A stretch of DNA of 64,000 nt from Paenibacillus xerothermodurans (lineage in GTDB: Bacteria; Bacillota; Bacilli; Paenibacillales; NBRC-103111): contig NZ_NHRJ02000001.1 of assembly GCF_002220865.2 (NCBI RefSeq), positions 720,237 through 784,236 on the forward strand, read 5' to 3'. The notes under the pieces are model-generated. The model was not told the origin of the DNA. It made no database searches and saw nothing but the letters and a program-made list of their open reading frames with translations. The translations under genes were made by a program, and so were the position numbers. Shown here piece after piece: positions 51,903 through 61,341 of the stretch; position 1 is the first letter of the stretch; each line of letters begins with the position of its first letter.

Positions 51903-54311
51903 CTATGTGTTGCCAGAACTGTAAAACCTGCCCGAATCAAAGACGATTGTGCGGGCTTCTTCCCCTTGCGCAGCAGCATAAGTAGCATTCTCTTCAAAGA
52001 AATAAAACTCCCGCGGATAAGCTGCATAGCTGGTCACCAGATAGCGGTCGCCCTGTTTGACGATTTCGCCATTCACACAGTGCACTTCTCCATCCCGGTA
52101 ATAAAGGAAGCACTTGGTCCCAAAGCCGGAAAGATACGCCACCAATTCCTCTCCCATATCCCAATCGTCCCCGGACGCATTGCTGAACAACGCTTGGAAC
52201 AGTCCGCCATCCTGTGCGAACACGGATTGGCCGAACCTGTTTCTGGACAAATCCGGCCGGTTCAAATTTGGCCCGGCGACACTGTAGGTTGAAGCGGCCT
52301 GACCTCGATCCAGTTGCTTAGCCGTCGCGGTCGCATGCCAATCGTAACAGTAGAACATAGCTACAGTCGCCCTGTAAGAGGCGAGCAAATATTCATTTTC
52401 ACGCAGATGCTCATACGCTGACAGAGCTGCAGCTGCCACCAGGCCGCCCCACAGTGAATGTATCATGTAAGATAAGGCTTCCCACCACCGGTCCGGGTTC
52501 TGCGCCCGAAAGTCATTGCTGCAACCTATATTTGCCAGCAGCAGTTCTCCGTACAGCTTTGCTTCGTTGGTATAGTTCAATATACAAAGAGCCTGACAGC
52601 TTGGCCCGAACCCGGCGTTATCGTAGAAATGCTCGGTGACCGCGCCCTTATAACCTGCGCTCTCCCTGCGCATCCGGTTCCCAGCCGACTGCCAGAGCTG
52701 GTTTAACCGATTGTGCTTATCGGCCACGCCACACTGCGCAAGATCGCGAAGCAGATCCTCGATAAACAAAATATAAGTGCCAAGCAGCTGTGTTTCTTTG
52801 CTCTCGCGTTCGTCCGCATGAAGATGTTCGTCCAATCTAACAATCATCACATCGGCCGCCCACTGCAAATATTCAACCGGCTGTTGATGCGCCAACTGCT
52901 GCGGCTGAAACTTGGACAGCAAATAGAACACATGTGCGATATAATCCAGATCAAATATCCGGTAGAAGTCACCATACAGCTTCACCGGCTGCGAGAAATT
53001 GCCCTCTTTGAACCATTTTGGCAGGACGTAGCACACCGCGCTGTTTTCCACCTGCCGCACTTGTTCCTGATCGAAGGTGCCCATAATATTTTTCATCAAA
53101 ACGAGGGTCAGCTTGCCGAGCGATTCGCCTTGGTTGGATAGCGGCAGAAAGGAATGCCGGACCTCGGCGCCATCGCCCTGATACAATCGGCGGCATATGT
53201 AATCCACGCGAGTTTCAATCAACTGCTTAATGGGCTCCATCACGTTGAACACCACGATGTCTGTTTTGCCGCGAGTCAGCGCGATCTCGAGCTTTCTTTC
53301 ACCGGGACCGGTTACCCTCACTTCCAATGTAAAGCTGCCTGCCTCAGAAGGCCGCAGCAGATGTGTTACATCCGACCGCTTACGTCGGCCTGCTTCTACA
53401 TGCTCCAGCCACACTTCGACCGGCTGCCGCCCTTCCGGCAATCGCAATGCCGCTTGAAACATGCCGCCGGTGACAACTGCCGGGGTGTAGTCTATTACGG
53501 GATGTCCAAGCTTGTATGCATGCTCATAAAACTCTTGCGGATGCTGGTAAGGCATGAGCACGTACTCCCACTCCAACAACTTTCCTGCCGCGAGACGGAC
53601 CGGCTCCACGTTATGCATATATATCCAATCGGAAGCCGTATATGAAGGATTCTGCGTGCCGCTCCCCACCAGTACAAGTGTGTGATACAGTATGCCGTCT
53701 AACGAAGGAGAAACGTTGTGAAAAAAATTATTTTCAAAACGGCAGTAAGTGCCGACCGATTGGGTTCTCCCTTTTGCCGCGTAAACCCCGAGGTGGGGCC
53801 CCCGGTTACTCCTTCTGACACACGCTAATTTGCTGAAGTCTGGTGACAGCGACGGAAACACGGCACACGATTGGCTAATGTTCCGATGCACGTCGGCATC
53901 CCGGTACATAATGTACGCCAGAGACGCCCAGACGTTAAAATCATGCAGCGTCAGTTCTTCGCCGCTCGTGTTGTGCACAGCAATTTTCCAGTGTAGAGCA
54001 TGATCATTGGTGTCAAGATCGTATGTGAGATGCACTTCGAAGCCGTCAAACGGATGAACAAGCATCAGCACTCCCCGAGAAAGCCGCAAGCAGCCCGGTG
54101 AATCCGGGCGGCTGCTGCTGTAGAGCGTGCCGTTCACATTTATACTGAAATGTCCGAACAGCTTATCTTCATCTTGATATCCAACTTCTGCGATATATGC
54201 CGGATCGAGCACCCAGTTCATCCGTTCACTGTCCGCGTTGATCATGAGTTTATCAACGCAGCCCTTGTCGGACACCTGCAGGCTGAACGCGGCATTGTTG
54301 ATGGATTCCAA
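51903..54311 (-). CDS. Large uncharacterised cytoplasmic protein, probable glycan-active enzyme
   Basis: An 802-residue protein without signal peptide. The N-terminal half (to about residue 380) looks beta-rich (FGHFSINVNGTLYSSSRPDS, VHLTYDLDTNDHALHWKIAV), like the super-sandwich domains of carbohydrate-active enzymes; the C-terminal half is helical with FDLDYIAHVFYLLSKF, DNAGFGPSCQALCILNY and WWEALSYMIHSLWGG, like an alpha/alpha-toroid. From memory it resembles DUF5695-type proteins, but I cannot confirm this. A TTG with GGGAG at eight bases is chosen; upstream GTGs and a 65-codon extension overlapping the previous gene are less likely. It is the last gene of the LacI-controlled importer operon. 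Confidence 0.72.
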   Translation of the reverse strand: MESINNAAFSLQVSDKGCVDKLMINADSERMNWVLDPAYIAEVGYQDEDKLFGHFSINVNGTLYSSSRPDSPGCLRLSRGVLMLVHPFDGFEVHLTYDLDTNDHALHWKIAVHNTSGEELTLHDFNVWASLAYIMYRDADVHRNISQSCAVFPSLSPDFSKLACVRRSNRGPHLGVYAAKGRTQSVGTYCRFENNFFHNVSPSLDGILYHTLVLVGSGTQNPSYTASDWIYMHNVEPVRLAAGKLLEWEYVLMPYQHPQEFYEHAYKLGHPVIDYTPAVVTGGMFQAALRLPEGRQPVEVWLEHVEAGRRKRSDVTHLLRPSEAGSFTLEVRVTGPGERKLEIALTRGKTDIVVFNVMEPIKQLIETRVDYICRRLYQGDGAEVRHSFLPLSNQGESLGKLTLVLMKNIMGTFDQEQVRQVENSAVCYVLPKWFKEGNFSQPVKLYGDFYRIFDLDYIAHVFYLLSKFQPQQLAHQQPVEYLQWAADVMIVRLDEHLHADERESKETQLLGTYILFIEDLLRDLAQCGVADKHNRLNQLWQSAGNRMRRESAGYKGAVTEHFYDNAGFGPSCQALCILNYTNEAKLYGELLLANIGCSNDFRAQNPDRWWEALSYMIHSLWGGLVAAAALSAYEHLRENEYLLASYRATVAMFYCYDWHATATAKQLDRGQAASTYSVAGPNLNRPDLSRNRFGQSVFAQDGGLFQALFSNASGDDWDMGEELVAYLSGFGTKCFLYYRDGEVHCVNGEIVKQGDRYLVTSYAAYPREFYFFEENATYAAAQGEEARTIVFDSGRFYSSGNT

Positions 54312-54358
54312 TGGTCTCACTCCCACCCTTATTTCTTTGTAATCAGTCTTAAGCCGGG

Positions 54359-56716
54359 TTATGCCATCGCGCTCTGCGGCAGTGATAATTGTTCTCTGAT
54401 CCGGGTAAAATCCGCTGTGCCGAACTGGTCGTATAATTTCCAATAGCAGTGTACCGCCACCGCGGGAATCCATGGGAAGCAAGTTTTGTTGCCTTCCCCC
54501 TTCCAACGGCGGCCAAACCCTGTGTCTCCGAACATTGGATCATCCCAAGCCCACCAGCTGATGAGATATCCTTCCTCCTGCAGGCCGGTATATCGATAGC
54601 CCCAGTCCTTCTCCGGCGTGGCGACGGTCTGGTTGCAGCCATGCCAGAGCAACTCCGCCACACGGAACAACTCGCTGTCGCCGGTGAGCTTGGCGATATC
54701 CACCATTTCCGCCACGCCCGACAGCTCAAACGGATGCACATAGCCCGCTCCAGGCGTGTCGCAGGCGCCGATGCCGGTGCTTCGGAAGCCGAACTTGGCC
54801 AGTGTGCTGCCAGGCGGAAGAGGAACGTCCCACAGTACTGTCCACGACGCATTGAGCTTAGACGCATCGTGCGCGCCTTGCAGGAAATACGGATCTTGAG
54901 TCGCCTTGTACAGCGCGAGCAGACCGATCATCGGAAAATAGATGCTTTCGTTATCGATCAGCTGCCCTTTGGCGTAGATGCTGTCATGAATGCCGCCATT
55001 GAACTTTATCCCGGCGACGATGCTTTCGCGAACAAAGCGTCCCGCTCGTTGGGCGGCCTCCAAATAACGCCGGTCCTGCGTAATCTCATACAGCTCTACG
55101 AGAAGTGGAATGGATGTCGCGGTGGATGATTTTTGTTCGTAGACGGTGGTACCAAACCAGATTGGCGGATCCGTGATCGGGCTGCCCTGGATGTCGTATG
55201 CCCGGTACCAAGTGCCGTCCGCCTCCTGGGTGCGGAGCAGAAACTCAGCGTATTTTCTAGCCGCATCCAACCAGTTCGCGTTTTCTCTACCCTTTGATGT
55301 CTCAAATTGATATATTAGCAGCAATGCGTGCACATCCTCGTTCATGCAGCGCAGATATGAGCCTTGCTTCTCCCGCAGGGCGTTGATCACAAACTCACGG
55401 TGCTCATACAGCGGTCCCATCAGTGCCGCCAGACGTTCGCCTTCCGCATACGCGAGCGGCAGCAGCAGGCCGGTCCACCAAAAATCAAAGCTCCTCTTCT
55501 CCACGTTATACAAGTTATAGAACATTCCGGTGTTGGAGAGTTGAGCCTTGTTCACAAAGAAATCGACAACCCGCTGCGCTTTCTCTATGTAATCCGGCAT
55601 GCCATGCTCCAAACCGTAGCGCAACACGTTATAGGCGCTGAGCACGTTTTGTCCGGTAAAACCAAACTGAATAATGTTGCTTAGCTGTACCCCGTCCTGC
55701 GGATGGCAGTTCAGCACATAGCCGGCAGGCATGTTCGGGTCTTCCGCCGTCTCCTTTTGTATGTAGTAGCGGTCCAGAGCCGCCAAACGGTATTCGTTCA
55801 GCTTCTCCGCCGACGCAGGCAGCGGCACCGGTGCAGATCGTAGGTCTTTCATTCGTCTGGTGTAGGCGTGCCATATGGCGTCGATGAAAGCCGGCTTCAA
55901 TTCTACGCGAATGCCATACGACACCTGGAAGGACTCCCCGGTCACGGCGGGCCAAAATGAGCCCCAGTCCGGCCGTTCTTTCATATAAAGCGCATGGCAA
56001 CGCTCACCCTCGTAGAATGGGTACGCGGCCCGGAGTGCCATTTGATTGGCGCTGCCTGGCGTCTTCCAGACCCCTAGGCTCCCGATAGCGGTCTTTTGCA
56101 AAAACAGTCTCTCTTTGTTCGGACGCGCTGGAACATCGTCGTATGCCGGTCGGTCGGCTCTGAGCAGGGTCATGCTGATCTTACGTTTCTCGTCGTACGC
56201 CAACACAGCGAGCATATTCAACCTGTCTTCCCGGTACATCACATTTTGAGTGCTCAGGTAATCCTCGACGCCATCCTCATCCAAATCGTTTTTGTCATAC
56301 AGCGCGGGCGGGGCGAAATAGCGTAAATCCGTGAACTCGGTTTTCTCCGCGAAATCTGTGACCGCGTCCAGTCGCAGCCGGAATCCGGCGGACTCCCTCC
56401 CGTGCAAGACTGTTACTGTTCTATTCACCTGCCACGTATCTGCTTCGACACCCACCCACTCATCGGTAATTCGGTAACGGCTGCCGTCGGCCTGCAGTTC
56501 CGCTGTGCACAGGAATCCGTCTTCCTGTTCGCTAACCGAGCTATAGCCAGCGGTGTGTTCGGCTATCGACTCCTGGTCGTCTCCTACGTTCCACGTCTCC
56601 ACACATACCGGATTCGGAATGCTTAATACCCGCTGTGCTCCGGTCTCACTAAGCAGTTCGAAATTTAGGCTTTTCGCGGCAGTGCCTTGCCATTTCATCA
56701 ACAGTTGTTTTTTCAA
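54359..56716 (-). CDS. Six-hairpin (alpha/alpha) glycosidase-like protein, uncharacterised
   Basis: A 785-residue protein without signal peptide. A beta-rich N-terminal portion (residues 1-290) is followed by an alpha/alpha-toroid with repeated helix pairs and aromatic-rich loops, for example CMNEDVHALLLIYQFET, EADGTWYRAYDIQG, FNGGIHDSIYAKG and WWAWDDPMFGD. Such folds occur in cytoplasmic unsaturated glucuronyl hydrolases and other glycosidases. I do not recognise a named GH or PL family and cannot point to the catalytic pair. TTG is preceded by AAAGGGAG at seven bases. It follows the MalG-like permease by 15 bases and precedes the other large enzyme by 47. Confidence 0.75.
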   Translation of the reverse strand: MKKQLLMKWQGTAAKSLNFELLSETGAQRVLSIPNPVCVETWNVGDDQESIAEHTAGYSSVSEQEDGFLCTAELQADGSRYRITDEWVGVEADTWQVNRTVTVLHGRESAGFRLRLDAVTDFAEKTEFTDLRYFAPPALYDKNDLDEDGVEDYLSTQNVMYREDRLNMLAVLAYDEKRKISMTLLRADRPAYDDVPARPNKERLFLQKTAIGSLGVWKTPGSANQMALRAAYPFYEGERCHALYMKERPDWGSFWPAVTGESFQVSYGIRVELKPAFIDAIWHAYTRRMKDLRSAPVPLPASAEKLNEYRLAALDRYYIQKETAEDPNMPAGYVLNCHPQDGVQLSNIIQFGFTGQNVLSAYNVLRYGLEHGMPDYIEKAQRVVDFFVNKAQLSNTGMFYNLYNVEKRSFDFWWTGLLLPLAYAEGERLAALMGPLYEHREFVINALREKQGSYLRCMNEDVHALLLIYQFETSKGRENANWLDAARKYAEFLLRTQEADGTWYRAYDIQGSPITDPPIWFGTTVYEQKSSTATSIPLLVELYEITQDRRYLEAAQRAGRFVRESIVAGIKFNGGIHDSIYAKGQLIDNESIYFPMIGLLALYKATQDPYFLQGAHDASKLNASWTVLWDVPLPPGSTLAKFGFRSTGIGACDTPGAGYVHPFELSGVAEMVDIAKLTGDSELFRVAELLWHGCNQTVATPEKDWGYRYTGLQEEGYLISWWAWDDPMFGDTGFGRRWKGEGNKTCFPWIPAVAVHCYWKLYDQFGTADFTRIREQLSLPQSAMA

Positions 56717-56731
56717 CAGAGATCTCCCTTT

Positions 56732-57562
56732 CTATTCTTTGGTAGCTCCCGCCGTCAACCCTTTTATCATCCCTTTTTGGGCGACGATGGTGAAAAGTAT
56801 GACAGGAACGATGTAGAGAATGCCGGTAGCCGACATTTTGCCCCAGAACGTTTGGAACGTCGTGACATAGCCTGCTATGCCGATGGGCATTGTTTGTGCA
56901 GTCTCGGTTCGGGTAAGCGTAAGCGCAAACATAAACTCGTTCCACGCGGCAAGAAAGCTAAAAATCGCTGCCACGCCTACCGCCGGCATAGATAGTGGAA
57001 TAGCGATTTGGATAAACTTCCCGAAGGTGCCGAGGCCGTCAATTTCGGCAGCCTCTTCAATCTCATTAGGAAGCTGACGGAAAAAGCCCTCCAGGATCCA
57101 GATGATAAGAGTGAGCTCAAGCGGCAAATAGGTGATGATTAACGCCAGCTCCGTGTTGATTAGACCAAGTGAGCGCATCATCAGGAAGAACGGCACGCCA
57201 AGTATGATGGGCGGGAACATTCGGATCGCCACCAGGGACGCAAACAGTACGCCACTGAATTTGTAGCGGTATTTGGCAAACCCGTAAGCCGCCGGAATAC
57301 CCACGATTAGGGCTGCAAACGTGCTGACCAGTGAGACCGTCAAGCTGTTGGTCATGAAAGACTGAAACTTACCCTCTTCCATGATCGCCTTATAATGCTC
57401 GCCGGTGGCAGGCTCAGGCACCCATACGGGAGGCACGGAAAACATCTCGACCTGCGTTTTGACCGATGTAAGAAAAGTCCAGACGAAAGGAAAAAGCACA
57501 AACACGGACATCGCAAGCAGTATGAGATATGAAACGATGTTGCTGAAACGCAGTGTTTTCAT
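56732..57562 (-). CDS. Sugar ABC importer permease, MalG-like
   Basis: A 276-residue six-helix permease; the EAA loop is EIEEAAEIDGLGTFGKFIQIAIP near residue 170. Its ATG overlaps the stop of the MalF-like gene by one base with AAGGAGG upstream. It leads into the two large enzyme genes, with which it is surely co-transcribed. Confidence 0.9.
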   Translation of the reverse strand: MKTLRFSNIVSYLILLAMSVFVLFPFVWTFLTSVKTQVEMFSVPPVWVPEPATGEHYKAIMEEGKFQSFMTNSLTVSLVSTFAALIVGIPAAYGFAKYRYKFSGVLFASLVAIRMFPPIILGVPFFLMMRSLGLINTELALIITYLPLELTLIIWILEGFFRQLPNEIEEAAEIDGLGTFGKFIQIAIPLSMPAVGVAAIFSFLAAWNEFMFALTLTRTETAQTMPIGIAGYVTTFQTFWGKMSATGILYIVPVILFTIVAQKGMIKGLTAGATKE

Positions 57563-58467
57563 CAGGCTCTATCCTCCTTCGGCCGTAGAATGCGGAACAA
57601 ACCGAAGCTGACAAGCATGATCAGCAGCATCACAACGAACGAAGCGGCGGCGCCCTGGCCAAAATGAAGACCGGTAAATGTATTTTTGTAGATGTATGTG
57701 CTTAATACTTCCGTCGCGCCTCCCGGTCCGCTCTGTGTGAGAATATAGACGATGTCGAATACCCTGAACGCATCTGATAGGCGAACAACCAGGATCATGA
57801 GTAACGCCGGCTTAAGCAGCGGAAGGGTAATGCTGTGAAAAATCTGCACCGCATTCGCGCCGTCCAATCGGGCTGCTTCATATAAATCCTCCGACAGTGA
57901 GGACATTGCTGCAAGCAGAATCAAGATCACGAAAGGTGTGGCTAACCAGATATTGGCGATGAGCACGGCAGCTCTTGCCCCCCACACGCTGCCCATCCAC
58001 AGCGGGCCATCTATGCCGACTAAACCGAGCACATAATTTACCACGCCGTATTGATCTGCGAACAACCATCTCCACTGCAGACCCGACACGACCGGCGCTA
58101 TCATGAGCGGAAGCGTGAATATAACCCTGAAAAGCGCCGTCCCCGGCAAGCTTCGATTCAACACTAGCGCCACCGCAAAGCCGATAATGAGCTCCATGAT
58201 GATCGTCGCGGCCACGAAACCCAGCGTATTCCATAACGCACTCTGAAATTGGCTTGACTGCAGCACCTTAGCATAGTTGTCGAATCCGACAAATGAACCT
58301 GACGACATCATCCCTTCCGACTTGTACAAACTAATCTTCAACGACCACAGAATGGGATAAAGGACTGTTGCAGCCATAATAAGCAAGGCCGGTAAAGTCA
58401 GAACGATGCCTGCGACTCGGCGGGACCGGTCATGCGTCCTAACTTTTCTCATTGCGGATACTGCCAT
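57562..58467 (-). CDS. Sugar ABC importer permease, MalF-like
   Basis: A 301-residue permease with six helices and the loop YEAARLDGANAVQIFHSITLP near residue 210. GCAGGAGG precedes the ATG. It begins 20 bases after the binding-protein gene. No ATPase gene lies in this operon. Confidence 0.9.
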   Translation of the reverse strand: MAVSAMRKVRTHDRSRRVAGIVLTLPALLIMAATVLYPILWSLKISLYKSEGMMSSGSFVGFDNYAKVLQSSQFQSALWNTLGFVAATIIMELIIGFAVALVLNRSLPGTALFRVIFTLPLMIAPVVSGLQWRWLFADQYGVVNYVLGLVGIDGPLWMGSVWGARAAVLIANIWLATPFVILILLAAMSSLSEDLYEAARLDGANAVQIFHSITLPLLKPALLMILVVRLSDAFRVFDIVYILTQSGPGGATEVLSTYIYKNTFTGLHFGQGAAASFVVMLLIMLVSFGLFRILRPKEDRA

Positions 58468-58487
58468 AATGTATCCTCCTGCTAGTT

Positions 58488-59828
58488 TTATTGAGACACA
58501 ATGGATTCGATGTCTTGTGATGCTGCTTTTAATTCTTCCGCCGGCGTGCTTTGCTTCGTCATAATTTTGGAGAGGGATAGCGCGAGCCGCTCCTGGATGG
58601 CGGGAAATACCGGAGTGGTCGTGACATTTTTGCCGTATTCCACCGCCTTAGACATGACGACTATCGCATTCTTCTTATCCGCGGACAACGCGATATCTGA
58701 GTTCAGCGCGTCAATCGAGGCCTTTTTCACCACCGGATTAGTAAAATGTTTCCCGAGCTCCTCCATCATCTCTGCACTGGTCGCCCATTTCAGGAATTGC
58801 ATTGCCGAATCCTTGTTCTTAGAGCTGGCGGAGATGCCGAAACCCCAGCTCCATATGGCACTCGCCTGCTGCTTTCCCCTCGGCTGCGGAGCAACTGCGA
58901 ATTGGCCCGCCACCTTCGATTGAGCCGGATCGTTCGCCATAGCGTACATATAAGGCCAGTTAATGACCATCGCGGCCTTACCCTGCATGAACATGTTGTG
59001 CGCATCCGCGTTATCGTAACTCACAGCTCCTTCGGGACTGCTTTGATCCTGCTGTTGGATGGCAAGCATGTAGTTCAACGCATCGACGTTTTCCTGGCTG
59101 TCCAACACTACCTTATCGTCTTCCAGTACCGATCCGCCGGCCTGGAGAAATCTGTCCAGCAGATGTGTCACAGGTTCACCGCTTTGTTTGCCTTCCACAA
59201 TGGTGCCGTAGACTCCGGCTTGTTTGTCAGTGAGCCGTTTGGCATACTCACGGAATTCGTCCCAAGTTTCCGGCGCTTTGGTGATGCCGGCCTGCTTGAA
59301 CAAATCGGTACGGTAGTACAGAATCGGGGTATGTACCAGGTAAGGCAGGCCATAGATCTTGTTCTCGTATGTGACCGCTTCCAAGGCGGCCGGCAGGAGC
59401 TCACCCTTCTCTTCGGCAGTCAAACGCTCATCCAGCGGCTCGAGAAAGCCTTGCTTGGCGAATTCCGCGATCCACGGCTGGTCCGTCTGATAAATATCCA
59501 TCGACCCGGTGCCCGCTGCAGCTTCCGTAATAAATCTTTCGTGCATGTTGTCATGCGGCACTTCCTGGAACTCCACCTGAATTCCAGTCTTCTCGGTGAA
59601 CTGCGGAGTCCTTGCTTTGTAAAACTCGGTATATGGCCCTCCGGTTTCGACACCGATGGTTAAAGTTGTACCGTTGGCTGCGGAACCACCGGAAGAAGCG
59701 CTTTCACTATTGCCTGCAGCGTCTCCGCTGGAGCATGCACCAAGCACGCTTATAACGAGAACGGAAGCTGCAGCAGCCACACCTGCCTGGGCAGAACGAC
59801 TAACCTGTCTTCTCATTTGCCATTTCAA
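58488..59828 (-). CDS. Sugar-binding lipoprotein of the LacI-controlled importer
   Basis: A 446-residue family 1 solute-binding protein with signal AAAASVLVISVLGAC, a Ser/Gly-rich linker and mature start TTLTIGVETGGPYTEFYKART. TTG is chosen because GAGAGGGG lies nine bases upstream; the next ATG, four codons on, is too far from it. It is the first structural gene of the operon, about 110 bases downstream of a TTAATCGATTAA operator. The ligand is presumably the glycan fragment processed by the two enzymes encoded downstream. Confidence 0.9.
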   Translation of the reverse strand: MKWQMRRQVSRSAQAGVAAAASVLVISVLGACSSGDAAGNSESASSGGSAANGTTLTIGVETGGPYTEFYKARTPQFTEKTGIQVEFQEVPHDNMHERFITEAAAGTGSMDIYQTDQPWIAEFAKQGFLEPLDERLTAEEKGELLPAALEAVTYENKIYGLPYLVHTPILYYRTDLFKQAGITKAPETWDEFREYAKRLTDKQAGVYGTIVEGKQSGEPVTHLLDRFLQAGGSVLEDDKVVLDSQENVDALNYMLAIQQQDQSSPEGAVSYDNADAHNMFMQGKAAMVINWPYMYAMANDPAQSKVAGQFAVAPQPRGKQQASAIWSWGFGISASSKNKDSAMQFLKWATSAEMMEELGKHFTNPVVKKASIDALNSDIALSADKKNAIVVMSKAVEYGKNVTTTPVFPAIQERLALSLSKIMTKQSTPAEELKAASQDIESIVSQ

Positions 59829-59940
59829 ATCATTCGACCCCTCTCAACGTAAAGAATGAGTTCCATCGCGCTAACAGAAACCTTGCTTCGGTATACAGTT
59901 GTCTCGCTTGGATATCCACCTCCCATTAGAATTTAGCAGG

Positions 59941-59952
59941 TTAATCGATTAA
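59941..59952. promoter_or_regulatory. LacI-family operator upstream of the importer operon
   Basis: TTAATCGATTAA is a perfect palindrome with the central CG typical for LacI-type repressors. It lies between the LacI gene and the binding-protein gene. Confidence 0.7.
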
Positions 59953-59975
59953 TCTATTGCTTAAAAAAAAATTGG

Positions 59976-61019
59976 TTAGCAAGATTTCGCCGGCGCCACT
60001 GAATTCCGTTCAATTAGTGTGCATTGCAGCTTTTTGTCTTTCTCCACATCGCCGCTCTGGCTAAGCAGATCAGTCAGCGAGCGCATCGCCTCGACTCCCA
60101 TCTCGTGCAGGGGCAGTCTCATGGTGGTTAATTTCGGATTCAGATACGAGCTGAATTCCCGGTCATCGAACCCTACGATCGAAATATCGTCCGGCACCCG
60201 CACCCCTTGCTCCGCACACGCGCTCATTGCGCCGGCCGCCATAATATCGTTCATTGCAAGAATTGCCGTGGGGGGCTCGTCCGCGCCAAGCAGCTCCGCA
60301 GTGAAGCGGCGTCCGGATTCGAACTCCCAATCTCCCGTTTTGATTATGGTCGGATCGAAGACCAGCTGGTTGTCCATGATCGCCTGATAATAACCGTTAA
60401 ACCTTTCACGCGAAGGATTCGAGTTAAAAAGACCGCTGATTACCGCTATATTGCGATGTCCCTTGCGGATCAAATAGGTTGTGGCCTCATAAGCAGCCAG
60501 GTGGTCGTTGTAATTAACGAAAAAATCCCGCTCATTGGTGGTATAACAATACGTATACACAGTTGGAAGAGCATTATCGGGAATGATACCGGTGACATCC
60601 CGGGTGTGGATGCCGATATAAATCAACCCGTCCACCTTTTTGCTAAGAATCTCCTTGATCGCAGATGGAGCCAACTGCCGCACATGTTCGGTGTCGATGC
60701 GTTCATTACCAAGCCGCTTCAGCACCCGCATATTCGTTAATAGTAACGAGAAGCCGTGATCTTCCGCGTATTCATTAATTCCGTCTATAATCTCAGCAGA
60801 ATTAAATGAAGTCACATCTTCCACCACCACGCCGATCGTTTTGGTCTTTTTCAGCTTTAAGCTCTTGGCAATGTGGTTCGGCTGATAATTCATCGCCTCA
60901 ATAACTTGCAGTATTCTCGCCCTCGTCTTCTCACTGATGTTACCGGTTCCATTCAAGACGTAAGATACGGTTGCGGTGGAAACGTTTGCCCTTTGGGCGA
61001 TATCTTTAATGCTGGTCAT
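59976..61019 (-). CDS. LacI-family regulator of the glycan-enzyme locus
   Basis: A 347-residue repressor: HTH MTSIKDIAQRANVSTATVSYVLN, hinge PNHIAKSLKLKKT, and an effector domain with TIGVVVEDVTSFNSAEII, AMNDIMAAGAMSACAEQG and ISIVGFDDREFSSYLNP. AAAGGAGAAGGC precedes the ATG. It sits between the importer operon (same direction) and GH4 (divergent). TTAATCGATTAA and TTAATCGTTTAA on either side of the gene are likely binding sites, the second giving autoregulation. Confidence 0.92.
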   Translation of the reverse strand: MTSIKDIAQRANVSTATVSYVLNGTGNISEKTRARILQVIEAMNYQPNHIAKSLKLKKTKTIGVVVEDVTSFNSAEIIDGINEYAEDHGFSLLLTNMRVLKRLGNERIDTEHVRQLAPSAIKEILSKKVDGLIYIGIHTRDVTGIIPDNALPTVYTYCYTTNERDFFVNYNDHLAAYEATTYLIRKGHRNIAVISGLFNSNPSRERFNGYYQAIMDNQLVFDPTIIKTGDWEFESGRRFTAELLGADEPPTAILAMNDIMAAGAMSACAEQGVRVPDDISIVGFDDREFSSYLNPKLTTMRLPLHEMGVEAMRSLTDLLSQSGDVEKDKKLQCTLIERNSVAPAKSC

Positions 61020-61060
61020 GCCTTCTCCTTTGCAAACGATGTGAATGATGATACTGAGAG

Positions 61061-61072
61061 TTAATCGTTTAA
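61061..61072. promoter_or_regulatory. Second LacI-family operator, upstream of the LacI gene
   Basis: TTAATCGTTTAA differs from the other operator by one base. It is 42 bases upstream of the LacI start and about 270 bases from the GH4 start. Confidence 0.6.
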
Positions 61073-61099
61073 CTTATACTACCATGCTATTTTCTCCCG

Positions 61100-61113
61100 T
61101 GCAAGCGTTTACT
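61100..61113 (+). promoter_or_regulatory. cre-like site in the lacI-GH4 divergent region
   Basis: TGCAAGCGTTTACT matches TGWNANCGNTNNCA with two mismatches. Together with the site at 61212 it suggests carbon catabolite control of this locus. Confidence 0.4.
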
Positions 61114-61206
61114 GTGGAAAAAATGTATTTTGTGTCAGGGTGTGTCGACGGATCACAGGTATCCGTGATAACTAGATTTTTTCTGGGGAATATGCTCCCT
61201 ATCGTG

Positions 61207-61225
61207 TATAATGTAAGCGTAAACA
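61207..61225 (+). promoter_or_regulatory. -10 box and overlapping cre-like site of the GH4 gene
   Basis: TATAAT at 61207-61212 is directly followed by TGTAAGCGTAAACA (61212-61225), which matches the cre consensus with one mismatch. CcpA at this position would block initiation. No clear -35 is visible. The start codon is 117 bases further on. Confidence 0.5.
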
Positions 61226-61341
61226 ACATATGCATAATCTTTTTAGCTAAGGCAAAGTCAAAGTTCATACGTATCAACAGGCCGCTGTAGTGCAGTCACT
61301 GGTTCAACACATGCAAGTCATAATCATATTCGGAGGTCATT

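Noticed and set aside
58746..59663. Plus-strand open frame opposite the sugar-binding lipoprotein gene
   Set aside because: Antisense of a complete receptor gene; no family signal.
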